DNA from: Olleya marilimosa CAM030
GTDB taxonomy: Bacteria; Bacteroidota; Bacteroidia; Flavobacteriales; Flavobacteriaceae
Direction: 5' to 3'
Assembly (NCBI RefSeq): GCF_000518485.1
Contig: NZ_KI912443.1
Span: 124,001 to 188,000 of the forward strand
Length of the DNA stretch: 64,000 nucleotides
The notes under the pieces were generated by a model. That model was not told where the DNA came from, ran no database searches, and saw nothing but the letters and a program-made list of their open reading frames with translations. The position numbers and the translations under genes were made by a program. Of the stretch, positions 26,872-34,604 are shown piece by piece; position 1 is the stretch's first letter; each line of letters starts with the position of its first letter.

Positions 26872-26958
26872 AATTTCTAAGTTTTAAAGTGTTTATTTTT
26901 TAGTTTGTGTATTTGGTCTAATTTGATTGTTACACCCTTATATCAAAACCATTTAAAA

Positions 26959-26968
26959 TTTGTTACCC
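26959..26968 (-). promoter_or_regulatory. shared GGGTAACAAA motif in the divergent sigma-factor region
   Basis: On the minus strand GGGTAACAAA, and a looser copy GGGTGTAACAAT at about 26926-26937, precede the exported-protein gene at 26871. The region is shared with the divergent ECF sigma gene, so autoregulation is possible. Confidence 0.35.
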
Positions 26969-27012
26969 ATGTTTTGCTAAGTTTTTTTAAATTCGTTGGA
27001 AACAAAGGGTTT

Positions 27013-27594
27013 ATGAGTCAAAAAAAAATACATGAAGACCAGAAGTATGTGGATGGATTGGTAAACAACAATGCCTTTATAATTCAGGCTATATATGATA
27101 AGTTTGCGCCTAAAGTGATTAATTATATTAAACAAAATAGTGGTGATGCAGACAACGCACAGGATATTATCCAAGACACGATAATAACCATTTACAATCA
27201 AGGCAGTCAAAAAGGCTTGCAATTAACCTGTCCTTTTGATGCTTACTTTTTTTTACTTTGTAAACGTAAATGGCTTAATGTTTTAAAAAAAAGTAATAAT
27301 AAAGAGGTAACAATAAACGAAGAAACCCTATCTAAGGATGACGACGCTTATCAACTATCATTTGAGACCTCTGTTTTTGAGGACAAGCAAAAATTGTTTA
27401 ATCAGATGTTTCAAAAATTAGGAGATGCTTGTAAAGATTTACTACAAGCTACATTTAAAATAAAATCCATGGAAGAAGTAGCTAAAAGTCTTAATGTAAG
27501 TTATGCTTACGCAAGAAAGAAAAAATCCTTATGTATAGGACAGCTAACCAAGCTAGTTAAAGAGTCGCCAACTTTTAATCAACTTAATTATTAA
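27013..27594 (+). CDS. ECF-type RNA polymerase sigma factor
   Basis: A 193-residue sigma-70-family factor. Region 2 (about 20-90) includes QNSGDADNAQDIIQDTIITIY; region 4 (about 135-185) includes LGDACKDLLQATFKIKSMEEVAKSLNVSYAYARKKKSLCIGQL, with the helix-turn-helix at the end. Short length and lack of regions 1 and 3 mark the ECF group. The ATG at 27013 is taken rather than an upstream one at 26905, because the extra 36 residues (rich in F and hydrophobic) are not sigma-like. The next gene, 4 bases downstream, is its probable anti-sigma factor. Confidence 0.88.
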   Translation: MSQKKIHEDQKYVDGLVNNNAFIIQAIYDKFAPKVINYIKQNSGDADNAQDIIQDTIITIYNQGSQKGLQLTCPFDAYFFLLCKRKWLNVLKKSNNKEVTINEETLSKDDDAYQLSFETSVFEDKQKLFNQMFQKLGDACKDLLQATFKIKSMEEVAKSLNVSYAYARKKKSLCIGQLTKLVKESPTFNQLNY

Positions 27595-27598
27595 TAGT

Positions 27599-28354
27599 AT
27601 GGAAGAGCAAGATTATATCCTTTTTGAAAACTATTTAGCTGGCGATTTGTCTGCAGATCAGATTCTAGATTTTGAAAACAGATTAAAAACAGATCAAAAT
27701 TTTAAACAAGCCTTTACAATTTACAAACAACTATCAACAAATTTAGAGCACGAAATAGGCAACAAGAATAAAAACTCAGATTTTAAAGCTAATTTAGATG
27801 GCATTTCTCATAAATATTTTACAAAGCTAGAAGATCAAGAACACCCTATTGCAGTTAAAAAAAGCTTTAATTTTTATAAATTAGCAATAGCAGCAAGTAT
27901 AGCTCTGGTAATGGGCTTTTTTGCCTACAATCAATTTTCTGGAGGCGCTAATTACTCGGACTTTAATACGCATGACACTATAGATTTTTCAGTAAGAGAT
28001 GCAGAAGGTAATATTGGTCTATTAATAAAAACAACAAAAGCATTTAATAATAAAGATTACAAAAAAGCTAAAGCGTATTTGGAAGAATTGCTGCAGGACG
28101 ATCCTGATAACGTCGAGTACAATTTTTATTATGCTATTACAAATATAGAATTAGATGAATTTGCTAAAGCAGAAACCATACTAGATGATATCTCACAAGG
28201 AAGCTCAGCCTATAACAACAAAGCAAAATGGTACTTAGCCTTAAGCAAGTTAAAGCAGGAAAAAGAAGCAGAATGTAAAACGATATTACTTACAATACCA
28301 AAAGATGCAGATGACTATAATCAAGCACTAAAATTATTAAATAAACTAGAATAA
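27599..28354 (+). CDS. membrane anti-sigma factor with C-terminal TPR domain
   Basis: A 251-residue single-pass protein. The cytoplasmic N-terminus (1-90) looks like an anti-sigma domain (DYILFENYLAGDLSADQILDFENRL). One transmembrane helix (about 93-112) is followed by a periplasmic part with TPR helices (about 135-251, AFNNKDYKKAKAYLEELLQDDPDNVEYNFYYA type). It starts 4 bases after the ECF sigma stop, the usual sigma/anti-sigma pair. The TPR tail could contact periplasmic TPR-CHAT. Release of sigma by cleavage is inference. Confidence 0.8.
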   Translation: MEEQDYILFENYLAGDLSADQILDFENRLKTDQNFKQAFTIYKQLSTNLEHEIGNKNKNSDFKANLDGISHKYFTKLEDQEHPIAVKKSFNFYKLAIAASIALVMGFFAYNQFSGGANYSDFNTHDTIDFSVRDAEGNIGLLIKTTKAFNNKDYKKAKAYLEELLQDDPDNVEYNFYYAITNIELDEFAKAETILDDISQGSSAYNNKAKWYLALSKLKQEKEAECKTILLTIPKDADDYNQALKLLNKLE

Positions 28355-28391
28355 TATACTACCTATATATAAGGACTTAAAATACTTATCT

Positions 28392-28420
28392 AAAAGTCAT
28401 CAAATCCTTGATGACTTTTT
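28392..28420 (+). terminator. terminator of the sigma/anti-sigma operon
   Basis: A perfect 12-bp stem AAAAGTCATCAA (28392-28403)/TTGATGACTTTT (28408-28419), loop ATCC, followed by a T-rich run that doubles as the -7 box of tatD. Confidence 0.8.
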
Positions 28421-28428
28421 TATTTTTG
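28421..28428 (+). promoter_or_regulatory. -7 promoter box of tatD
   Basis: TATTTTTG matches TAnnTTTG and lies only four bases before the ATG at 28433, as at the polyprenyl synthase gene, so a leaderless message is expected. It also forms the T-run of the preceding terminator. Confidence 0.5.
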
Positions 28429-28432
28429 CGTC

Positions 28433-29200
28433 ATGATAATTACAGACACACATACACATTTATATAGCGAAGCTTTTGATGACGATAGAGCAGACATGAT
28501 GCAACGTACTTTAGAAGCTGGAGTTTCTAGATTGTTTATTCCAGCAATAGATAGTAGTTACACCGCAAGTATGTTACAGCTAGAAAAGGACTATCCAAAA
28601 CATGTGTTTTTAATGATGGGTTTGCATCCAACACATGTCAAAGAAAATTATATAGATGAGATAGCACATGTAACAGAAATGCTAAACTCGCATAAATTTT
28701 ACGCAGTAGGAGAGATTGGTATTGATTTATATTGGGATAAAACTACCTTAGCCATTCAGCAAGAGGCTTTTAGAAAACAAATTAAATTAGCAAAGCAACA
28801 TAAGTTACCTATCGTTATCCATTGTCGCGAAGCATTTGATGAGATTTTCGAAATTTTAGAGGAAGAAAAGTCAGACGATTTATTTGGAATCTTTCATTGT
28901 TTTACTGGTACATTGGAACAAGCACATCAAGCTATATCTTATAACATGAAACTTGGAATTGGAGGTGTAGCAACCTTTAAAAACGGTAAGATAGATCAGT
29001 TCTTAAACCAAATAGATTTATCACACATTGTTTTAGAAACAGACGCACCTTATTTGGCGCCAAAACCGTTTAGAGGTAAGCGTAATGAAAGTAGCTATAT
29101 AATAAAGGTTGTACAGAAGTTATCTGAAATTTACCAAGTATCTGAACAAAAAATTGCCGACATTACAACAGAGAACTCAAAAGCGGTTTTCGGTATCTAA
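28433..29200 (+). CDS. tatD: TatD-family metal-dependent hydrolase (DNase)
   Basis: A 255-residue TIM-barrel hydrolase. The metal-binding motifs are present: DTHTHLYSEAF at the N-terminus, a conserved GEIGIDLYW (glutamate ligand), VIHCREAFDE, GIFHCFTGT, and ETDAPYLAPKPFRGKRNES at the end. Family members act on DNA ends or D-aminoacyl-tRNA. Cytoplasmic. The asparaginase gene follows after 6 bases. Confidence 0.92.
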   Translation: MIITDTHTHLYSEAFDDDRADMMQRTLEAGVSRLFIPAIDSSYTASMLQLEKDYPKHVFLMMGLHPTHVKENYIDEIAHVTEMLNSHKFYAVGEIGIDLYWDKTTLAIQQEAFRKQIKLAKQHKLPIVIHCREAFDEIFEILEEEKSDDLFGIFHCFTGTLEQAHQAISYNMKLGIGGVATFKNGKIDQFLNQIDLSHIVLETDAPYLAPKPFRGKRNESSYIIKVVQKLSEIYQVSEQKIADITTENSKAVFGI

Positions 29201-29206
29201 AAACTT

Positions 29207-30238
29207 ATGACTAAAACAATACCTAATATACTTCTTATTTACACTGGTGGAACTATTGGTATGATAAAAGATCCAGAAACAGGAGCCTTACGCGCTTTTG
29301 ATTTTGCAAATTTATTAGACCGCATACCAGAGTTAAAATTGCTAGAATGTACCATAGAAACCTATTCTTTTGAAGAGCCTATAGATTCTAGTAATATGGA
29401 GCCTAAATATTGGGTTCAAATTGCTGAGGTTATCCAGCAAAACTATCAGCTTTTTGATGGATTTGTTGTGCTACATGGTAGCGATACCATGAGTTATACA
29501 GCGTCAGCTTTAAGTTTTATGTTAGAACATTTAGCTAAGCCTGTGATTTTTACAGGATCGCAGCTGCCAATAGGAGATTTGCGGACAGATGCTAAAGAAA
29601 ATTTAATAACATCAATTCAAATTGCATCCTTACAATATTACAATAAACCTGTAATTAAAGAAGTAGGCTTGTATTTTGAGTATAAATTATACAGAGCTAA
29701 TCGTACCACTAAAATTAATGCAGAACATTTTGAAGCATTCGCAAGTCTAAATTATCCAGATTTGGCAGAAAGCGGTGTGCACCTTAAAGTTAATAACGAG
29801 TATTTATTTAAACCTAACACTAGAAAAGATTTAGTAGTACATAAGGATTTAGACTCAAATATAGCATTGGTAAAACTGTTTCCAGGAATCTCTAGAAACC
29901 TTTTAGAAAGTATTTTTAAAACCGAAGGATTAAAAGGAATAATTTTGGAAACCTATGGCGCAGGAAACTGCACAACAAAAGATTGGTTTTTGCAGTTATT
30001 AAAGGAGACCATAAATAAAGGTATACCAATTATAAATGTAACACAATGTTCTGGAGGAAGTGTACTAATGGGACAATATGAAACTAGTGAGAAGCTTAAG
30101 AGAATTGGTTTAATATCAGGAAAAGATATAACCACAGAGGCAGCACTATGTAAATTAATGTATTTATTAGGAGAAAATATATCAGCTAACCTCTTCAAAA
30201 CCATATATGAAACGTCTTTACGTGGAGAAATGTCTTAA
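29207..30238 (+). CDS. ansA: type I L-asparaginase
   Basis: A 343-residue asparaginase converting asparagine to aspartate and ammonia. It has the N-terminal catalytic motif IYTGGTIGM with the conserved threonine, and the second active-site region VVLHGSDTMSYTASALSFML. No signal peptide, so the cytoplasmic low-affinity type I enzyme. Likely co-transcribed with tatD. A tRNA-Ser gene follows. Confidence 0.92.
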   Translation: MTKTIPNILLIYTGGTIGMIKDPETGALRAFDFANLLDRIPELKLLECTIETYSFEEPIDSSNMEPKYWVQIAEVIQQNYQLFDGFVVLHGSDTMSYTASALSFMLEHLAKPVIFTGSQLPIGDLRTDAKENLITSIQIASLQYYNKPVIKEVGLYFEYKLYRANRTTKINAEHFEAFASLNYPDLAESGVHLKVNNEYLFKPNTRKDLVVHKDLDSNIALVKLFPGISRNLLESIFKTEGLKGIILETYGAGNCTTKDWFLQLLKETINKGIPIINVTQCSGGSVLMGQYETSEKLKRIGLISGKDITTEAALCKLMYLLGENISANLFKTIYETSLRGEMS

Positions 30239-30307
30239 AATTAACCCTCAAAATTTTAACGTTAAGATATTTTTTTGTTATTTGCCCACGTAATTAGTGA
30301 TAATTAC

Positions 30308-30395
30308 AGAGAGGTGGCCGAGTGGCTTAAGGCGCACGCTTGGAAAGCGTGTATGCGTTAATAGCGTATCGAGGGTTCGAATCCCTTCCTCTCTG
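30308..30395 (+). tRNA. tRNA-Ser (GGA anticodon)
   Basis: An 88-base cloverleaf: acceptor stem AGAGAGG (30308-30314)/CCTCTCT (30388-30394), anticodon loop CTTGGAAAG reading GGA, a long variable arm, and T-arm GAGGG-TTCGAAT-CCCTT. The discriminator base is G. CCA is not encoded. The long extra arm and GGA fit serine UCC/UCU. Confidence 0.95.
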
Positions 30396-30540
30396 CAAGA
30401 TATTTCTATGTCTTGATAAAATATAAACGGGATAAAAGTAGTTTTGTATGATTTTACTTAGCTCTTTTTGTATTTTTTATTTTTAATTACATTTTTTTTA
30501 TATCTTTAACACTTTAACTAATAAAATTAAGAACAACAAA

Positions 30541-31320
30541 ATGAAAAGATTATTTTCTATCCTAGCCATAGCGTGTATCATGGCATTCGGAACTGCAAAT
30601 GCAACTACTAACGCAGCAATGACGACTGCAACTACTGTAGTACTTACACAAGATGAACCAGATGCTGCTGCTGCAACTGCAGACGAAAACTTAACGTTCC
30701 ACCAAGAACTTAAAAAACGTTTTATTGAAGGTGGACCAGGATTTATGGGGATTGTATTACTATGTTTAATTCTTGGTTTAGCAATTGCTATCGAGAGAAT
30801 TATCTTTTTAAATTTATCTACAACTAACTCTAAAAAGTTAACTCAAGATGTAGAAGATGCACTTCAATCAGGTGGATTAGAAGCAGCTAAAGAAGTTTGT
30901 CGTAACACAAAAGGACCTGTTGCATCTATCTTTTACCAAGGTTTAGACAGAGCAGATGGAGACTTAGAGTCTGCTGAAAAAGCAGTTGTTGCTTACGGTG
31001 GAGTACAAATGGGACAATTAGAGAAAAACGTTTCTTGGATTTCTTTATTTATCGCTTTAGCACCAATGTTAGGGTTCATGGGAACTGTAATTGGTATGAT
31101 CCAAGCATTTGATAAAATTGAAGCTGCAGGAGATATGCAACCATCATTAGTAGCAGGAGGTATTAAAGTAGCCTTATTAACTACTGTATTTGGACTTATT
31201 GTAGCAATTATATTACAAATTTTTTACAATTACATTATCGCTAAGATAGACAGTATTGTTAACGATATGGAAGACTCTTCTATTAACTTAATGGATATGT
31301 TATCTAAGTACAAGAAATAA
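30541..31320 (+). CDS. exbB: MotA/TolQ/ExbB proton channel protein
   Basis: A 259-residue inner-membrane protein. An N-terminal hydrophobic segment (probable signal/anchor), then an Ala/Thr-rich stretch, a transmembrane segment (about 60-82), a cytoplasmic domain, and paired helices around WISLFIALAPMLGFMGTVIGMIQAF and GGIKVALLTTVFGLIVAIILQ. With ExbD it couples the proton gradient to TonB-dependent import, such as through SusC-type receptors. It heads the exbB-x-exbD-exbD operon. Confidence 0.9.
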   Translation: MKRLFSILAIACIMAFGTANATTNAAMTTATTVVLTQDEPDAAAATADENLTFHQELKKRFIEGGPGFMGIVLLCLILGLAIAIERIIFLNLSTTNSKKLTQDVEDALQSGGLEAAKEVCRNTKGPVASIFYQGLDRADGDLESAEKAVVAYGGVQMGQLEKNVSWISLFIALAPMLGFMGTVIGMIQAFDKIEAAGDMQPSLVAGGIKVALLTTVFGLIVAIILQIFYNYIIAKIDSIVNDMEDSSINLMDMLSKYKK

Positions 31321-31354
31321 TTTACTCAATTACTAACTTTAAAAATTAAAGATT

Positions 31355-31798
31355 ATGCACAAGATTTTAAAAATAGTTGCTTTAGTATTGAGTTTGGCTG
31401 GAATTGGTATATTAGTTAACATTATTGCAAAAGGAGATGAGGCTATTAAAGCAGCAGCTTTAGATGGTGATACTTCAATAGTAGATCCTATGGCAATTGT
31501 TGCTTATATTATTCTAGGATTAGTATTAGCTTTTGTAGTGTTTTTTGTACTAAAAAATCTATTTACAGGAGGAAAATCTCTTAAAAATACATTAGTAGGA
31601 GTGGGAGCATTCTTATTAGTATTAGTTATTGCTTATGCAGTATCTGGTGGAGATGTTAAAGAATACTTCTATAATGGGATAGTAGCTACTGAAGGAGAAT
31701 CTAAAATGGTAGGAGCAGGATTAGTTGCTTTTTATATACTAATTTTAGCAGCTGCTGGAGCAATGTTATTCTCAGGTATTAAAAAACTAATAAAATAA
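31355..31798 (+). CDS. small membrane protein of the exbBD operon
   Basis: A 147-residue protein with four probable membrane segments (about 5-25, 43-67, 79-99 and 120-143). No enzymatic motif is visible. Such a gene is regularly found between ExbB and ExbD in flavobacterial operons, from which I infer a role with the energy-transducing complex. It starts 34 bases after exbB and ends 2 bases before exbD1. Confidence 0.75.
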   Translation: MHKILKIVALVLSLAGIGILVNIIAKGDEAIKAAALDGDTSIVDPMAIVAYIILGLVLAFVVFFVLKNLFTGGKSLKNTLVGVGAFLLVLVIAYAVSGGDVKEYFYNGIVATEGESKMVGAGLVAFYILILAAAGAMLFSGIKKLIK

Positions 31799-31800
31799 TT

Positions 31801-32409
31801 ATGGCAAAAAGATCAGCACCAGAAGTTAATGCAGGCTCTATGGCTGACATTGCCTTCTTATTATTAATATTCTTCTTAGTTACTACAACTATTGAAGTGG
31901 ACTCTGGTATTAGTTCTAAACTACCACCAGATATTCCGCCACCTGAAGTTAAAATTAAACAGAAAAACATTTTTACTGTTGAATTGAACAAAGACAACCA
32001 AATGTTGGTTGAAGAAGAATTAATGAAAATTAAAGACCTTAAAGCTGCAGCTATCAAGTTTATTGATAATGGAGCAGGAGAGGGAACTGAGGGAACTAAA
32101 TGTGATTATTGTAACGGAGCAAAGGATCCAGCATCGTCTGACCATCCATCAAAAGCTATCGTTTCTATAACACATTCTAGAGCTACAGATTATGAAACAT
32201 TTATCGTGGTTTATGATCAGTTAGTAAGTGCTTACACTGAGTTAAGAGAGCGTTTAGCACAAAGACTATACAACCGTTCTTTTAAAGAAATGGAAGCTAG
32301 TTACGACGACTCTAATTCACCTCAATTTAAAAGTGAAAAGCTAAAAGAGAAGATAGATAATATTAAGAACAAATATCCTAGAATCATCTCGAAAGCAGAA
32401 CCTAAATAA
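31801..32409 (+). CDS. exbD: ExbD/TolR-family protein 1
   Basis: A 202-residue biopolymer transport protein with one N-terminal transmembrane helix (about 14-33, MADIAFLLLIFFLVTTT). The aspartate in MADIAFLLLIFF is the conserved proton-pathway residue. The longer periplasmic part is unusual: it contains a KCDYCNG motif (two Cys four residues apart) and a C-terminal acidic/basic extension. It pairs with ExbB, and a second ExbD follows 10 bases on. Confidence 0.88.
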   Translation: MAKRSAPEVNAGSMADIAFLLLIFFLVTTTIEVDSGISSKLPPDIPPPEVKIKQKNIFTVELNKDNQMLVEEELMKIKDLKAAAIKFIDNGAGEGTEGTKCDYCNGAKDPASSDHPSKAIVSITHSRATDYETFIVVYDQLVSAYTELRERLAQRLYNRSFKEMEASYDDSNSPQFKSEKLKEKIDNIKNKYPRIISKAEPK

Positions 32410-32419
32410 TTATTAAACT

Positions 32420-32890
32420 ATGTCAAAATTTAAAAAAGGAGGCAGCAAAGAGTTGCCAGCTATTTCTACAGCATCTTTACCAGATATTGTATTCATGCTA
32501 TTATTCTTTTTTATGGTCGCAACCGTAATGAGAGACAACAGTTTGAAAATTAAAAACAATTTGCCATCTGCTGCAGAGACTGAAAAATTAGGTCAAAAAA
32601 ACTTAATAATGTTTATTTACGCTGGAAAGCCTAGCGATAGTTATAAAAACATGGGTGATGAAGCTAAAATTCAGTTAAACGATAAGTTTGCCGAACTTAA
32701 AGATATCGCACCTTTTATAGCTGCTGAAAGAGCTTCAAAGCGTGAAGCTGAAATACCACAATTAATCGCTGCTTTAAAAGTAGATAAAGAGACAAACATG
32801 GGTTTAGTGTCTGATATTGAACAAGCATTGCGTAAAACTGGTCAATTAAAAATTAATTACACTACAAAAAAAGGTAGTGGACTTAAATAA
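32420..32890 (+). CDS. exbD: ExbD/TolR-family protein 2
   Basis: A 156-residue ExbD paralogue. The transmembrane helix (about 21-41) carries the conserved aspartate in LPDIVFMLLFFFMVATV. The periplasmic domain ends in LRKTGQLKINYTTKKG. Two different ExbD proteins with one ExbB suggest a heteromeric complex. A strong terminator follows. Confidence 0.88.
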   Translation: MSKFKKGGSKELPAISTASLPDIVFMLLFFFMVATVMRDNSLKIKNNLPSAAETEKLGQKNLIMFIYAGKPSDSYKNMGDEAKIQLNDKFAELKDIAPFIAAERASKREAEIPQLIAALKVDKETNMGLVSDIEQALRKTGQLKINYTTKKGSGLK

Positions 32891-32921
32891 GTATTACTCT
32901 TAATTTTATAGCAAAAGGTGT

Positions 32922-32960
32922 TTTGAATTTCAAAACACCTTTTGTTTTTTATAATAATTT
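32922..32960 (+). terminator. terminator of the exbBD operon
   Basis: A perfect 15-bp stem CAAAAGGTGTTTTGA/TCAAAACACCTTTTG with a 3-base loop and a following T-run. Confidence 0.85.
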
Positions 32961-33027
32961 ATATCTTTTATTTTATCTTAGATTTATCAATAGGATTATA
33001 TCTTCTCAATTTCAATTAGCATAACAG

Positions 33028-33720
33028 ATGAAATATTTTTTACTTCTTTTTATAATACCAATATTTAGCTCTGTAGTTGTTGCTCAGGATTCGTCTTTGT
33101 CATCCACAGTTATTGACTCGCTTTACAGAGAAGATCAGTTTTATTTAGGTATAACCTATAATTTATTAAGTAAAAAGCCTGAAGGTGTATCTCAAAATGG
33201 TTTTTCAAGTGGTGTGCATTTTGGGTTTATTAGAGATATGCCTATTAATAAAAGAAGAAACAAAGCTATTGGTTTGGGTTTAGGATTATCTGTTAATTCT
33301 TATAATCAAAACTTGTTAATTTCTCAGGATAGTAAAACTCTGGGTTTTTCTGTGTTGGATGGTGATACAGATTACACTAAAAACAAGTTTTACACCTATA
33401 TCGTAGAAATGCCTTTACAATATAGATGGAGGACGTCTACAGCAACCGAATATAGTTTTTGGAGGATTTATACAGGATTAAAATTTGGCTATGTTATAAC
33501 CAACGGAACAAAGTATTTAGGTGTTCCAAATAATATTAATTTAAAAAACACAGATGTATTAAACACACTGCAATATGGTTTAACCTTTTGTGCTGGATAT
33601 AACACCTGGAATTTTTACCTTTATTATGGTTTAAATGATTTATTTGATAACGCTACAGTTAATCTTGAACCTATTGATATGACTGCTATTAAAGTAGGAT
33701 TAATGTTTTATATTTTATAG
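33028..33720 (+). CDS. outer-membrane beta-barrel protein, PorT-like
   Basis: A 230-residue secreted protein: signal peptide (about 1-19, ending VVAQ), then alternating beta-strands (FYLGITYNLLSKKPEG, GLGLGLSVNSYNQ, WRIYTGLKFGYVITNG, LQYGLTFCAGYNTWNFYLYYGL) and a terminal AIKVGLMFYIL. The pattern fits an 8-10-strand barrel of the porin/PorT class often following exbD in flavobacteria. T9SS membership is possible but not proven. Confidence 0.75.
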   Translation: MKYFLLLFIIPIFSSVVVAQDSSLSSTVIDSLYREDQFYLGITYNLLSKKPEGVSQNGFSSGVHFGFIRDMPINKRRNKAIGLGLGLSVNSYNQNLLISQDSKTLGFSVLDGDTDYTKNKFYTYIVEMPLQYRWRTSTATEYSFWRIYTGLKFGYVITNGTKYLGVPNNINLKNTDVLNTLQYGLTFCAGYNTWNFYLYYGLNDLFDNATVNLEPIDMTAIKVGLMFYIL

Positions 33721-34356
33721 CCAGTACTGTAGTAAAATAAGTTGTGGAGTAATGCCTATAAAAAGACCTATTATCAACTCTTTAGGAGTATGTGCTTTTA
33801 GGGATAATCTAGAGGACGCAACAGCTCCAGTTATTATAGCCATTAATGCCAATGAGCCATTTATATTTACACTAAAATGAATAGCAAAAGCTATGAAAAA
33901 CATAAATACGCCTCCTGTTGCAATTATATGTATACTAGCTTTAAATTTTGCTATTGCGAAAATTAAGCATGTAATATTAGATATTAATATTCCAACAAAA
34001 AAGAAGTATAACTCTGGTATTTGATCTAATGGGAATACGCGTAATATTAGCAAACCAATTATAAGGCAGTTAATTAGTAAAGGATAGACACGCTCTTTAG
34101 TGGTCTTTAAATATATTGTTTCAGTCTTACCTAAAGTTTTTAATAAAAAATATACTAATATGGGTAATGCTATAGATAGTATAGAAAGCGAAATTAACTT
34201 GGCATGAACAATTTCTTCTGGAATAAATCTTGGTGATTTTTTAAAATAGAAATGTACTGCCAATAATGGCATTATTACAGGATGAAATATAAATGACAAA
34301 CTTTTGATAATATATTTATTAAATTTTCCTAAGCTCATTTTTTTTATTTTATTCAA
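33715..34356 (-). CDS. PAP2-like integral membrane protein
   Basis: A 213-residue hydrophobic protein with about six membrane segments. The C-terminal SSRLSLKAHTPKELIIGLFIG resembles the last PAP2 phosphatase motif (arginine, histidine and a following helix), but the first two motifs are not convincing, so activity is uncertain. It ends 3' to 3' with the barrel gene, overlapping it by 6 bases, and stands alone. Confidence 0.65.
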   Translation of the reverse strand: MNKIKKMSLGKFNKYIIKSLSFIFHPVIMPLLAVHFYFKKSPRFIPEEIVHAKLISLSILSIALPILVYFLLKTLGKTETIYLKTTKERVYPLLINCLIIGLLILRVFPLDQIPELYFFFVGILISNITCLIFAIAKFKASIHIIATGGVFMFFIAFAIHFSVNINGSLALMAIITGAVASSRLSLKAHTPKELIIGLFIGITPQLILLQYWL

Positions 34357-34604
34357 AAATAAAAAATATATTGTCTAAAAAACTTAAAGAGAAAACATTA
34401 AGTTTTGAATAAAATTTATCCAATTACGGTTTTAACCACACTGACAATGTGGCAAAACGTTGTTTTTACGATAATTTACATCTTTTCACTAAAAATAAAT
34501 TTGCCTACTGTTTTTTTTTTTCTATTTGGTCACCAATTGATAATCAGTTATAAAAATCGCGCGATTAATATTTTTAAAACCATCAAATTTTTAACCTTAA
34601 AGAA

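Noticed and set aside
26905-27012. Longer start for the ECF sigma gene
   Set aside because: The additional 36 residues are not sigma-like and span the motif-bearing intergenic region; the ATG at 27013 fits the family length.
30241-30307. Terminator after ansA
   Set aside because: Only the TTAACGTTAA palindrome with a loose T-run is present; the stem is too short.
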